Positions 16,349 to 26,724 of a stretch of 41,573 nucleotides of DNA are shown here, piece by piece (positions within the stretch are counted from its first letter, which is position 1; every line of letters begins with the position of its first letter). The stretch is from Alphaproteobacteria bacterium (GTDB taxonomy: Bacteria; Pseudomonadota; Alphaproteobacteria; Micavibrionales; Micavibrionaceae): the NCBI GenBank assembly GCA_002690045.1, contig NZDE01000018.1, positions 1-41,573 of the forward strand, given 5' to 3'. Under the pieces are notes generated by a model, which saw nothing but the letters and a program-made list of their open reading frames with translations, was not told the DNA's origin and did not search any database. The translations under genes and the position numbers were made by a program.

Positions 16349-17671
16349 CTACGCACGAATGATTTTTGTATGAGAGTTGGTTAAATTAGATGGCAAAACA
16401 TTTCTAGTATCTACTATGAGATCACAGCTCTCTGCAATAGATGGAAAATCAATATTATCGTGATCTGTGATAATTAAAATTGCATCATATCCTTTTAGGG
16501 TGTCTGCGGTTAAATCACAGCTTCGTAATCCTTCTAACTCTTTATGATGATCCATATGTTCTAGAACTGGAACATGCGGATCATGGTAATTGAATTGTGC
16601 GCCACGCTTTCTTAATTTGGACATTATATCAATTGCGGGGCTTTCACGCATATCATTTACATTTTTCTTATAGGCTACGCCAATAATTAGAATATTTGCT
16701 GAAGACAGACTTATCTTTTTATGTATATCCAGTGCATCAATTAGTTTTTGTATGACGTAATTGGGCATATTGGTATTAATCTCACCGGCGAGTTCGATAA
16801 AACGTGTGGGGAGATCAAATGCGCGCGCACGATAACTTAAATAAAATGGATCAATGGGGATGCAGTGGCCCCCCAGCCCGGGCCCAGGATAAAAGGGCAT
16901 ATAGCCAAATGGTTTAGTCTTTGCGGCCTCAATCACTTCCCAAATATCTATGCCCATCGCATCATAAATCACCTTGAGTTCATTTACCAAAGCAATATTA
17001 ACAGAGCGGAAGATGTTTTCCGTCAGTTTCACGGCTTCTGCCGTATGCGCCGACGATACAGGAACGACCTCATCCAGAAATAGACGATAAAAATTGACGG
17101 CATTTTCTAAAGACTGCGGGTCATCTGCGCCAACCACTTTTGGTATGGACTTTAAAGCAAAGCTCTTATTACCTGGGTCTTCGCGTTCTGGTGCAAAGGC
17201 CAAATAATAGTCCTGCCCTGCTTTTAACCCGTTCTTAGACAATAGGCGTTCGAGCACCTCTTTCGTGGTGCCGGGATATGTCGTTGATTCTAGAACGATC
17301 AGCTGTTCTGGCCTTAAAACATTACGCAGTGCCCGCGCGGAATCAGCAATATATGACAGGTCAGGTTCACGATGTTGGTCAAGCGGCGTTGGCACACAGA
17401 TCATAATGACATCACAATCCGCCAGATCATTTATATTGAATGTTGCCGTAAATTTCTGCTGCCCAATAAGCACGGAAAGATCTTCGTTCGACACCGCATA
17501 AATATGCGATTCCCCCTTATTAAGGGTCGCAACGCGGCTTTTGTTAACATCATAACCAACAACTGCGACACCGGCCTTGCCAAGTGTAACGGCTAAAGGT
17601 AGGCCAACATATCCTAGCCCGATAACAGCTGCTTTTACGGATTTATTCTGAATTTTTTCTGATAAGGTCAT
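16349..17671 (-). CDS. UDP-sugar 6-dehydrogenase, WbpA/TviB type
   Basis: The 440-residue UDP-glucose/GDP-mannose dehydrogenase family enzyme has the NAD motif GLGYVGLP (18-25) and the catalytic cysteine near residue 270 in GPGLGGHCIPIDPFY. It also has the UDP-binding C-terminal domain with GVAYKKNVNDMRESPA. The sequence style fits UDP-N-acetylglucosamine (or N-acetylgalactosamine/mannosamine) dehydrogenases rather than plain Ugd, so the likely product is a UDP-N-acetyl-hexosaminuronic acid for the surface glycan. Substrate choice is an inference. It is the last gene of the leftward arm with the GT4 gene (110 bp gap). Confidence 0.85.
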   Translation of the reverse strand: MTLSEKIQNKSVKAAVIGLGYVGLPLAVTLGKAGVAVVGYDVNKSRVATLNKGESHIYAVSNEDLSVLIGQQKFTATFNINDLADCDVIMICVPTPLDQHREPDLSYIADSARALRNVLRPEQLIVLESTTYPGTTKEVLERLLSKNGLKAGQDYYLAFAPEREDPGNKSFALKSIPKVVGADDPQSLENAVNFYRLFLDEVVPVSSAHTAEAVKLTENIFRSVNIALVNELKVIYDAMGIDIWEVIEAAKTKPFGYMPFYPGPGLGGHCIPIDPFYLSYRARAFDLPTRFIELAGEINTNMPNYVIQKLIDALDIHKKISLSSANILIIGVAYKKNVNDMRESPAIDIMSKLRKRGAQFNYHDPHVPVLEHMDHHKELEGLRSCDLTADTLKGYDAILIITDHDNIDFPSIAESCDLIVDTRNVLPSNLTNSHTKIIRA

Positions 17672-17781
17672 AGCAAATAATAAAAATATAAGAACTAAAC
17701 ATCAGAATATTCTACATAAGATTGTCTGATCTGTATATGTGTATATTAGGTTATGCGCTATGTAACAAAGTATATTTGGCG

Positions 17782-18930
17782 TTATGCGGCTTTCTTTAAA
17801 CGCTCTTCCTGATCAACGAGCGACAACAACAAGCCATTAAAGCGGCTAACAACGGCTTGCTTATGATACACATCTGGTAATAGGGACTTTCTAAAGCTTT
17901 GCACCGGATCCGGGCGTACTTCACGCATCTGCGTAATAAATTTATCCATACTTTGAACTACATTTAGCGCATCTGGCGCGGTATGTTTCGCTATTTCGTG
18001 AATGCCGCCAGATTCTTTTGTCGCAATTGCGGGCGTCCCGCATGCCAATGTTTCTAAAATAACATTTGGCAGCCCTTCAAACAAAGACGGCAAGAGGAAA
18101 CAATCCGCCTGAGCAAATTGTGTATATGGTTCTTTCACAAGCCCAGGCAGATACACTTGCTCATTCAAACCGAGGCTATTAATAAGGCTCTCTAGATTTT
18201 CTCGTTCAGCACCTTCACCATATATCGTCAAACGCCAATCATGTGTGTGGTTCAGCTTCGGTAGCATGTTAATTAGACGGTCAAAGCCCTTTTGTTTCCC
18301 TAATCGGCCACAAGCAACATAGTCTACGCGTGTTTTGCGCGCCGTAGAGATAGGTTGAAAATTATCTTGGCTTCGCATCTTATCAATATCGACAGAATTT
18401 GGCAGCACCATAAAATTATCATCGTCCAAAGACAAAGATGCTGTAAATTCATCTAAAATCGTTGATGCAGGGCTTAATAGAACATCCGCTTTTGGGTAAT
18501 AGCGCTTATATAAATTCTTGATAATAAAGCTTCTATTCTTATATTTTTCAAAGAAAAATGACGGCGTGATCGCCTCACGTATTACAAATTTTGTATCGGG
18601 GAAAAACGGTTTCAACGCCATAACGGCAAAATTCATATGTGCCATTGTGGATACGATAATGTCTGGGGTGAGTCCTTTTAGAACTTTAAACAGATTAGGC
18701 GCCGACTTAAATACTGAATTTCTGTTAAGTGCGTGATGCTGAATGCCAGCTCTGATTAGATAGTGTAAATCACCGCTGTTGCTCACTGTTACAATTGTGG
18801 GTAAAAAAATATTTTTGTCTAATCCGTTCATTAGATTTAAAAGCACACGTTCAGCTCCGCCCGCTGTAAGCGACGGGAGAACAAATACAACTTTTATCAG
18901 CTCTGATTTGTTTCTTTGCGAATTAAACAT
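17782..18930 (-). CDS. GT4-family glycosyltransferase
   Basis: The 382-residue, GT-B-fold retaining glycosyltransferase opens with VVFVLPSLTAGGAERVLLNL, the acceptor-side Gly-rich loop of GT4 enzymes. The C-terminal Rossmann domain shows CGRLGKQKGFDRLI, IYGEGAERENLESLI and the donor-site E-x7-E motif EGLPNVILE near residue 289. It transfers a sugar from a nucleotide donor to the growing glycan at the cytoplasmic membrane face. Donor and acceptor are unknown. It diverges from the epimerase gene at 19082. Confidence 0.88.
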   Translation of the reverse strand: MFNSQRNKSELIKVVFVLPSLTAGGAERVLLNLMNGLDKNIFLPTIVTVSNSGDLHYLIRAGIQHHALNRNSVFKSAPNLFKVLKGLTPDIIVSTMAHMNFAVMALKPFFPDTKFVIREAITPSFFFEKYKNRSFIIKNLYKRYYPKADVLLSPASTILDEFTASLSLDDDNFMVLPNSVDIDKMRSQDNFQPISTARKTRVDYVACGRLGKQKGFDRLINMLPKLNHTHDWRLTIYGEGAERENLESLINSLGLNEQVYLPGLVKEPYTQFAQADCFLLPSLFEGLPNVILETLACGTPAIATKESGGIHEIAKHTAPDALNVVQSMDKFITQMREVRPDPVQSFRKSLLPDVYHKQAVVSRFNGLLLSLVDQEERLKKAA

Positions 18931-19081
18931 ATAATCCTGACTATATTTTATTTACATAGCGTTATATCATTGTTTGCTAAAAAACTCAAGTTTTTATAAA
19001 TTTTATGCAGTTAGTATAGACAATATATGAGATTAAGCTTTATAAAACTAACAAGTTAATTTTCTTGTTTTTGAGGCATAT

Positions 19082-20077
19082 ATGCTGAACCCAATACTTA
19101 TAACTGGCGCAGCCGGATTTATCGGTTTTCATACCGCAAAAAAACTTTTAGAAAGCGGTTTAAGTGTTGTGGGTATAGACAACATGAATGACTATTACGA
19201 TGTCCAGTTGAAAGAAGACCGCCTGAATCTTTTGTCCACCTATGATAATTTCGAATTTGTGAAACTAGATATTTCAGACCGTGCTGCTATGGAAAACTTA
19301 TGGCAAGGACATGGGCCTTTTACAAAGGTAATTCATTTAGCCGCCCAGGCAGGTGTGCGCTATTCTCTTCAGAACCCATATGACTATATCTCAAGTAATA
19401 TAATGGGGCATCTAGTTATATTGGAAATGTGTCGTCACACTAAAGGCTTTGAGCATCTCGTCTATGCAAGCTCTTCTTCTGTCTATGGAAAGAATAAAAA
19501 ACTCCCCTATTCTGTTGACGATCCGGTTGACCACCCAATATCTTTATATGCTGCAACAAAGAAAAGCGATGAACTTATTAGCCATAGCTACAGTCATCTT
19601 TATGGTATTCCTCAGACGGGGTTGAGATTTTTCACTGTGTATGGACCATGGGGCCGTCCGGATATGGCATATTTTATCTTTACTAAGGCGATAAGTGAGG
19701 GAAAGAAAGTTCCTGTATTTAATAATGGTAATATGAAACGAGATTTTACTTATATTGATGATATCGTTGATGGTATATTGCTAACTTTAGAGAGGCCTCC
19801 TGTTAAAGCTGGGGTAGCGGCACCGTGCCGTGTATTAAATCTCGGCAATCATAAAAGTGAAGATCTTATGGATTTTATTCATGAGATTGAAGATGCGTTA
19901 AATAAAAAAGCGGATATCGAATTTAAGCCAATGCAGCCTGGTGATGTAATCGAAACATTCGCAGATGTTGATGAGACAATTGCGATTACGGGCTATCACC
20001 CTAAAACAACTATTAGCCAAGGTTTGCCAATTTTTGTCGAGTGGTATAAAAGTTATTGTCAGATAGGCTCTGATTAA
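19082..20077 (+). CDS. UDP-glucuronate 4-epimerase-like (CapI type)
   Basis: The 331-residue extended SDR epimerase has the NAD motif TGAAGFIGFH (8-17) and the subgroup marker DNMNDYYDVQLKEDRL. It also has SSSSVYGKNKKLPYS (catalytic Ser/Thr), YAATKKSDE (Tyr-xxx-Lys near residue 157), and LRFFTVYGPWGRPDMA. The DYYDVxLK block and the WGRPDMA stretch are characteristic of UDP-glucuronic acid 4-epimerases producing UDP-galacturonic acid. Together with the nearby UDP-sugar dehydrogenase this points to an acidic glycan. No second copy occurs in the window. Confidence 0.85.
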   Translation: MLNPILITGAAGFIGFHTAKKLLESGLSVVGIDNMNDYYDVQLKEDRLNLLSTYDNFEFVKLDISDRAAMENLWQGHGPFTKVIHLAAQAGVRYSLQNPYDYISSNIMGHLVILEMCRHTKGFEHLVYASSSSVYGKNKKLPYSVDDPVDHPISLYAATKKSDELISHSYSHLYGIPQTGLRFFTVYGPWGRPDMAYFIFTKAISEGKKVPVFNNGNMKRDFTYIDDIVDGILLTLERPPVKAGVAAPCRVLNLGNHKSEDLMDFIHEIEDALNKKADIEFKPMQPGDVIETFADVDETIAITGYHPKTTISQGLPIFVEWYKSYCQIGSD

Positions 20078-20145
20078 TAAGGCGTATTCTGGTGCTTGTT
20101 TTCCTTGTGGTTTATTGTTAATGACTTGTCTCAGGTGTGGTCGGT

Positions 20146-20173
20146 TTGTGAATGTATTATGCAACTGTATAAT
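20146..20173 (+). promoter_or_regulatory. Promoter of the O-antigen polymerase/ligase-like gene
   Basis: TTGTGA (20146-20151), 16-bp spacer, perfect TATAAT (20168-20173), 36 bp before the ATG at 20210, which has AAAAGG just upstream. This would give the gene its own transcript. Confidence 0.55.
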
Positions 20174-20209
20174 TTGCTTATGATTTCTTGCCCAAAATAT
20201 AAAAGGTAA

Positions 20210-21427
20210 ATGAAAGTGTTTGATGTTCAGAGTTCTAAAATGTCTATAGCTTTAGCTTTGGGCGCTGTTTTTTCAATTATAATGATTGAGTATCCTCGGG
20301 CTTTCGCTTTTATGCCTGCTTTGTTTGCTCTGGTGCATATATTCTCCCAAAGCATTTCTTCTAAAGTTATGCCGCATTTTTCTTGGCGAAGTATTGTGCC
20401 GCTATTAGTTATTTGGAGCCTCGGCTTCTCGAGTGTTTTTTGGTCTGTTGACCCAGCAGTTTCGCTTGAAAGATGTATAAAGTTGGGGCCTGTTATGCTA
20501 ATAGGCTTTGTAATCATTACTTGGGCTCTTAATCAACCAACTGATCTGAAACGATCTAAGCCCTATTTTTATGGTATAGCTATAATGGTAATCTTAGGGG
20601 CATTGATTACTATTTTCGAGCTAAACGCGGATAAGGCTTTCTATAAATTTCTACGTGATCTTCCCGAAGACTCTAAATTTTCTTATGCTGTATATAACCG
20701 TGGAACGGTTATCTTAACTTTATTGACATTAAGTTTGCTTGGATATTTCTTGTACATTAGGCGCTCTATTAAGGCTCTTTCTATTATTATTTTATGCCTC
20801 ACTTTTCTTATGTTGCAAACCGATAGTCAGTCAGCGCAGTTAGCATTGGTCTTAGCTTTGCTTTTCTTTTTTTTATTTCCGTACGGCTCTAGAGTCTCTT
20901 GGTACGCCCTTATGTTGTTTATTGCGTTTTTGATAATCAGCGCTCCACATGTCGCGCCTTGGCTCTATGGGCATGCGGAATATATAAACAGCCTTCCCTT
21001 TTTGGGGGGTAATATGGGGTATGCAGGGCCCCGTTTAGAGATCTGGGACTATGTCGCTCGCTATGCTTTAGATAGTCCGATCTTGGGTTATGGACTGGAA
21101 GCGACTAAGGTCATCGAAGATTTTGATTCAAAAGAGTTGTATCTAAAAGGAAATACTATTTTGCACCCTCATAATTTCGCTTTACAGCTTTGGATAGAGT
21201 TTGGGGCGGTAGGAGCTCTTGGCTGTGTTTCTCTAATCTTATGGATGTTGTATAGGATATCTAAGCTTCCTTATAAGGCGGATAAGCAAGTTTGTTTATC
21301 AAGTTTTATAGCGGTACTTTCAGTTTCTTCAACTGGATATGGAATTTGGCAAGGCTGGTGGTTGGGGACTGTCTTTTTTACAACGGCGACAATACTTTAC
21401 TTTGTAAGGTTAGAAAAAACAGATTGA
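20210..21427 (+). CDS. O-antigen ligase/polymerase-like membrane protein
   Basis: The 405-residue polytopic protein has about ten hydrophobic spans and the architecture of the Wzy_C/WaaL superfamily. A large periplasmic-type loop lies between the later spans (about residues 246-330), with GHAEYINSLPFLGGNMGYAG, RLEIWDYVARYALDSPILGY, and HPHNFALQLWIEFGAVGALG. The H-P-H-N-x-x-L-Q-x-W-x-E-x-G motif is the hallmark of these enzymes. It would polymerise or ligate lipid-linked glycan in the periplasm. Wzy and WaaL cannot be told apart from sequence. Its own promoter is at 20146-20173. Confidence 0.85.
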   Translation: MKVFDVQSSKMSIALALGAVFSIIMIEYPRAFAFMPALFALVHIFSQSISSKVMPHFSWRSIVPLLVIWSLGFSSVFWSVDPAVSLERCIKLGPVMLIGFVIITWALNQPTDLKRSKPYFYGIAIMVILGALITIFELNADKAFYKFLRDLPEDSKFSYAVYNRGTVILTLLTLSLLGYFLYIRRSIKALSIIILCLTFLMLQTDSQSAQLALVLALLFFFLFPYGSRVSWYALMLFIAFLIISAPHVAPWLYGHAEYINSLPFLGGNMGYAGPRLEIWDYVARYALDSPILGYGLEATKVIEDFDSKELYLKGNTILHPHNFALQLWIEFGAVGALGCVSLILWMLYRISKLPYKADKQVCLSSFIAVLSVSSTGYGIWQGWWLGTVFFTTATILYFVRLEKTD

Positions 21428-21598
21428 TAAATGGCTGAAATATGCATGTGAATGGGGGCCGTTTTAATTTCTTGCTCGATTGCTTGGGAGAATAGATGTA
21501 ATTAACCTATTATAATCAAACAGATATTTTTATAATTTATATGGTGGTGATGCTAAGGAATATACAAAAATTCTTGCCGAGTTTTCTTGTAGTTTCGG

Positions 21599-22288
21599 TT
21601 ACTGCATTTTTTTTGAAATAACTTTCCAAGATGAATGAAGTCTTAGCTCTTTATCTTGTAACAAATCTTCAGATGTTTGATATTCTAAGGATATGATTTC
21701 CCATCGCGGTTTAGGGAGTAATTGTCCTATATCAGTTTGATTAACAAATCGGATTTGTCCAACGCCTGTAAGAGTGCCGCCTGTAATGTTCTTCACCAAC
21801 CCGCTTTCATGCAAGCTCCCTGTTTTCATACTGGCGTGACTATCAGCATAAGGCGTATGAAGGAACACGCCTCCAACCTTAAGGACTCTATAAATCTCGT
21901 CAATTGCTTGCTTTTGGGCTTCTTTGCCTGCGCAAGTTATAGCGGCACGGTCAATTACCATATCAAACAGGTTTTATTCAAAGTCTAATTGTGTGAAGTC
22001 GCCACATAAAAACGTTCCAGAATGGCCATCTTTTTTTATAAGCTCAGACGCTGTTTTAATAGCTTTTGTTGACGCATCAATGCCATATACAGCAAATCCT
22101 TCCCGAGCAAAAAAACGTAGATTACTTGCGGTGCCACAACCAACTTCTAGTATTTTAATTTCTTTAGCGTCTATACCCTTAGGTTTGTATCTATATACGA
22201 AACTTACAACGCTATCCCATGGAGCTTTCTGGATATGCCCATTTTCATAGATTTCATCCCATATGTTATCATAGCTCTGCTCATTCAT
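21599..22288 (-). pseudogene. SAM methyltransferase split by one in-frame stop
   Basis: Both halves are in the same frame. The first (from the ATG at 22286-22288) has ILEVGCGTASNLRFFAREGF and GDFTQLDFE. A TAA at 21974-21976 interrupts, and the frame continues as NLFDMVIDRAAITC, then EIYRVLKVGGVFLHTPY. The sequence around the stop reads naturally across it (DFExNLFDMVIDR), so a single base change is the likely cause, for example from GAA, CAA or AAA. It follows the FAD gene directly (TAAATG), so it was the distal gene of a pair. Readthrough or a sequencing error are the alternatives. Confidence 0.8.
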
Positions 22289-23668
22289 TTAAATATTCTC
22301 CAGCTTTTCAGATATCGCCTCAATTAGACCATTCTTTGCATAAGCATTAATATTAAGATTGAGGACATTCGGGTAATCCTCATCTAATTTATTTGAAATT
22401 CTTGCTAACACCTGTTCATATCCAACTTTAAACATAGAATACGAAACTGGAGTTGAAAGCGTATAGGCTTCTTGCCACTCGGTTTTTACTATCATACCCA
22501 TTTTGTTGAGTTCCTCCCATATCTTATTTTTATATTTATCTGGGGATTTCCATAGGTCAGAGCTCATCTCTGTTACACACTCTGCACATATATAGGATTG
22601 GCCTTTACTATTGCTTTGTTGTCCGTAAAATCCTGGGGATGAAGCTCTGAAAACCCAACTTTCAGGTGTGAAGTCATGCACATACGTATAACTTGGCTGA
22701 TCATCCTTATCCATGAAAAAATAAAATAAAGCCATAGGAATTTTAGCAACATGATTAATCATCGCATCCTCTCCCCATAAAATCTTTGATAGCGCTCCTT
22801 GATCTAGCGCCCATATCAACTTTTCTGATATTAAAATGTCACTATCTTTTAAAAAAGTTTTAATACTGTTGTTTTTAGTCTCTTTAATTGATTCAACGGT
22901 CTCACCCAGAAATAAATCCACTCCGACTTTCTCTAAATACTTTTCTGCCAAATCACAAAAGCCACGCATCCCGTTCTTTTTGGGGTAGAATGTTCGATGC
23001 ACGAATGATTTTTTGGCATCTTGATAATATTTCATTTCATCGTTTTGTGATGGCAAGGCCAGTATAGCATCAATTTCTTTACTGCTGTTTTTGAGGTTTG
23101 AAACGATATTATCGTCATCATCCATAAGGTGCACACGCGAAAGAGGTGTGCGAAGGAGTGCTGAAGGATCCAAATCATGTGTATTGTTATTTGCAGCCAA
23201 TTTTAGCACAATATTTGACAAATATTGTGCTAGATCTGAGCCGTATCGGTTGTTTAATGTTTCTTCTAAATTAAAGGCTTCGTTTTGCGTTATTTTATGA
23301 ATTAAAGCGTTGTCTTTAATTTGGTTTAATGCAGCCTTTTGGGCTTCTTTGTCTAACCATGAAAAATCAGGAACGGCGATTCCTTCACATAAATGATTAT
23401 TGGTTATGGAGGCGTATTTCACAGATAATGGTATATACTCATCCCTCATAATTTCCAAAGTTAGTGCCGTGATGTCCGCCTTGTCGTTATTGAAAACGTG
23501 ACATCCAAAGTCTAAGTTCAGATCATTGTGACGCTTTCCTCGGAGCACACCGCCTAAACCATTCGACCTTTCGATGAGAGCAATTTTCTTTCCTTTTTTT
23601 GCCAACAAAGCTGCAGCATAAATACCCTGCGCGCCCCCGCCAACAATAACCCAATCATAAACTTTCAT
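22289..23668 (-). CDS. FAD-dependent amine-oxidase-like oxidoreductase
   Basis: The 459-residue Rossmann flavoprotein has the FAD-binding motif VIVGGGAQGIYAAALLAKKG near the N-terminus (G-x-G-x-x-G), the RSNGLGGVLRG segment, and DFGCHVFNN, as in the amine oxidase/protoporphyrinogen oxidase/UDP-galactopyranose mutase superfamily. FYPKKNGMRGFCDLAEKYL further on matches the substrate-domain entry of such enzymes. It has no membrane anchor. In a glycan locus it probably oxidises or rearranges a sugar or lipid intermediate, but the reaction is not recognised. The methyltransferase pseudogene follows immediately. Confidence 0.7.
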   Translation of the reverse strand: MKVYDWVIVGGGAQGIYAAALLAKKGKKIALIERSNGLGGVLRGKRHNDLNLDFGCHVFNNDKADITALTLEIMRDEYIPLSVKYASITNNHLCEGIAVPDFSWLDKEAQKAALNQIKDNALIHKITQNEAFNLEETLNNRYGSDLAQYLSNIVLKLAANNNTHDLDPSALLRTPLSRVHLMDDDDNIVSNLKNSSKEIDAILALPSQNDEMKYYQDAKKSFVHRTFYPKKNGMRGFCDLAEKYLEKVGVDLFLGETVESIKETKNNSIKTFLKDSDILISEKLIWALDQGALSKILWGEDAMINHVAKIPMALFYFFMDKDDQPSYTYVHDFTPESWVFRASSPGFYGQQSNSKGQSYICAECVTEMSSDLWKSPDKYKNKIWEELNKMGMIVKTEWQEAYTLSTPVSYSMFKVGYEQVLARISNKLDEDYPNVLNLNINAYAKNGLIEAISEKLENI

Positions 23669-23837
23669 CTCTTAAACGCTCATTTCATATCTAACACTAA
23701 GCCGCGGCCACTATAAACAATTAGTCTGGACAAATAAAGTAAGATCTCTGTAAGTTTCTTTTGTTTTCTTTCATAAAAGCTTGATTTAATCATAGTGATG
23801 TAATACTCAGATTTAGATTAGTATATGTATTGAATGA

Positions 23838-24866
<1,029 letters not shown>

Positions 24867-24889
24867 TGATATAAGAGGTGTAAAGCTAT

Positions 24890-26026
24890 ATGTTTATCCC
24901 GTATGGAAAGCAAGAAATCGACCATGATGATATTAATGCTGTAGTCAGGGCTCTAAAATCTGATTATTTAACTTCCGGCCCCACTGTCGGAGAGTTTGAG
25001 AAAGCGCTGGCGGATATAACAAAAGCCTCAGAAGCTGTGGTTTGCTCAAATGGGACGACAGCGCTTCATCTGGCATTATTAGCTTTGGGGGTAGGCCCTG
25101 GAGACGCTGTCATTGTTCCTACAGTGACATTTCTAGCCACCGCAAATTCTGTTCGCTACACAGGAGCAGATGTCGTCTTCGCCGATGTTGACCCTGAAAC
25201 TGGTTTAATGACGCCCGAGCATTTTCAGGGCGCTATAAATCGCTGTGGTGGCCGTAAGCTTAAAGTTGTTATGCCTGTTCATTTGGGGGGGCATATATGT
25301 GACTTGAAGGCCATATCCAAACTAGCAAAAGAAAATGATTGTTTTGTAGTTGCAGACTCTTGTCACGCCCTTGGCGGGATATATTCAGATGAGCCCGTGG
25401 GGGCTGGCGTTTATGAGGACATGTCAGTATTCTCTTTTCATCCGGTTAAGACTGTGGCGATGGGTGAAGGAGGCGCCATAACAACTCGACACAAAGATTT
25501 GGCAAACACTATGCGCAAGCTACGCTCGCACGGTATGGAAAAATCTGATACGAATGAGCCTTGGGCTTATGATATGCGGGATTTGGGTTATAATTATCGT
25601 GTGACAGACATACAATGTGCTCTAGGACTTTCTCAGCTCAGCAAGCTTAATCAATTTATCAGAAGACGTGCTGATTTGGCTGAAAGATATAATACTAGAT
25701 TTAAAGAGAATAAATATATACGCCTGCCACAAGTTAGCGTAAACAGTCAGTCTGGGTGGCATTTATATAGCATAGGTATAGATTTTGATTTATTAGGAAA
25801 AACCAGATCTGATGTTATGGCTGAATTGAAATCCAAAAGCATAGGGACACAGGTTCATTACATTCCAGTACACACACAGCCTTATTATCAAAAGCAGTAT
25901 GGCGATATAGTATTGCCTGGGGCTCATAAATACTACAATCAAACATTGTCGATTCCTCTGTACCCCTCACTTTCTGATGAAAGCTTTGGAATAGTGGTTA
26001 ACGCGGTAAATGAGGTTATGTCATGA
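24890..26026 (+). CDS. pseC: PLP-dependent aminotransferase, PseC
   Basis: The 378-residue DegT/DnrJ/EryC1 aminotransferase adds the 4-amino group to the PseB product. Blocks are IPYGKQEIDHDDINAVVRAL, LTSGPTVGEFE, SNGTTALHLALLALG, the PLP-phosphate site around ADSCHALGG, and the PLP lysine near residue 188 in FSFHPVKTVAMGEGG. It ends with QVHYIPVHTQPYYQKQYG, which is typical of this aminotransferase class. The ribosome site AAGAGGTG precedes the ATG. Its stop overlaps the pseF start by 4 bp (ATGA), which implies translational coupling. Confidence 0.92.
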   Translation: MFIPYGKQEIDHDDINAVVRALKSDYLTSGPTVGEFEKALADITKASEAVVCSNGTTALHLALLALGVGPGDAVIVPTVTFLATANSVRYTGADVVFADVDPETGLMTPEHFQGAINRCGGRKLKVVMPVHLGGHICDLKAISKLAKENDCFVVADSCHALGGIYSDEPVGAGVYEDMSVFSFHPVKTVAMGEGGAITTRHKDLANTMRKLRSHGMEKSDTNEPWAYDMRDLGYNYRVTDIQCALGLSQLSKLNQFIRRRADLAERYNTRFKENKYIRLPQVSVNSQSGWHLYSIGIDFDLLGKTRSDVMAELKSKSIGTQVHYIPVHTQPYYQKQYGDIVLPGAHKYYNQTLSIPLYPSLSDESFGIVVNAVNEVMS

Positions 26027-26724
26027 AGTCTATTGCGATTATCCCTGCGCGTGGCGGCTCTAAACGTATTCCCCGCAAAAATATATATAATATTTGTGGG
26101 AAACCTATGCTTGCTTGGCCAATAGAGCAAGCTATAAAATCAAAGCTTTTTAGCGCAGTTATTGTTTCCACAGATGACACGGAAATCGCACAAGTGGCAG
26201 AACAGTACGGTGCACGTGCCATCATGCGTCCAGCAGAGTTGGCTACAGACACAGCTGAGGAAATTGACGCTTATGAGCATGTTTTACAAACACTGCATAA
26301 TGAGCGCAAGATATATCCAAAGTATTTCTGTGGAGTATACCCGACAGCAATCCTCATAAAGGATGAAGATTTAATCGCGGGGTTTGAAAAATTTAGCGAT
26401 AATAATGCCGATGTGGTAATGAGTGTGTCAGAATATGCAATACACCCATATAAGGCACTTGTGCGTAACATTGAAACAGGTTTTTTAGAAATGGTGTATC
26501 CAGTTGAATGTAATACACTTCGTTCTCAAGAATACCCCTTATACACCGCAAGCAATGGAACATTTTATTGGTTTAACGTGACTAGTTTTTTGAAAGAAAA
26601 AAATTATTATCCAGAGCGACTTGATCAATACATTCTTCCGCGCACCCGCGCCGTAGACGTTGATGTCCTTGAAGATCTAGATATAGCCCAAATTTTTAAG
26701 AAAAATCAGTTAGAAACAAGCTAA
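26023..26724 (+). CDS. pseF: Pseudaminate cytidylyltransferase, PseF
   Basis: The 233-residue CMP-nonulosonate synthetase activates pseudaminic acid with CTP. The N-terminal nucleotide-binding motif IIPARGGSKRIPRKN (5-19) is diagnostic, followed by KPMLAWPIEQAIKS, IVSTDDTEIAQVAEQYGA, and DVDVLEDLDIAQ near the end. It sits mid-operon rather than last, overlapping pseC by 4 bp and abutting pseG (TAAATG). Substrate assignment to pseudaminic rather than legionaminic acid follows from its neighbours pseB and pseG. Confidence 0.9.
   Translation: MKSIAIIPARGGSKRIPRKNIYNICGKPMLAWPIEQAIKSKLFSAVIVSTDDTEIAQVAEQYGARAIMRPAELATDTAEEIDAYEHVLQTLHNERKIYPKYFCGVYPTAILIKDEDLIAGFEKFSDNNADVVMSVSEYAIHPYKALVRNIETGFLEMVYPVECNTLRSQEYPLYTASNGTFYWFNVTSFLKEKNYYPERLDQYILPRTRAVDVDVLEDLDIAQIFKKNQLETS

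Noticed and set aside
22289-23668. FAD protein as a UDP-galactopyranose mutase (Glf)
   Set aside because: The FAD motif fits, but the length (459 rather than about 370-390) and the missing recognisable Glf active-site blocks argue against a firm Glf call.
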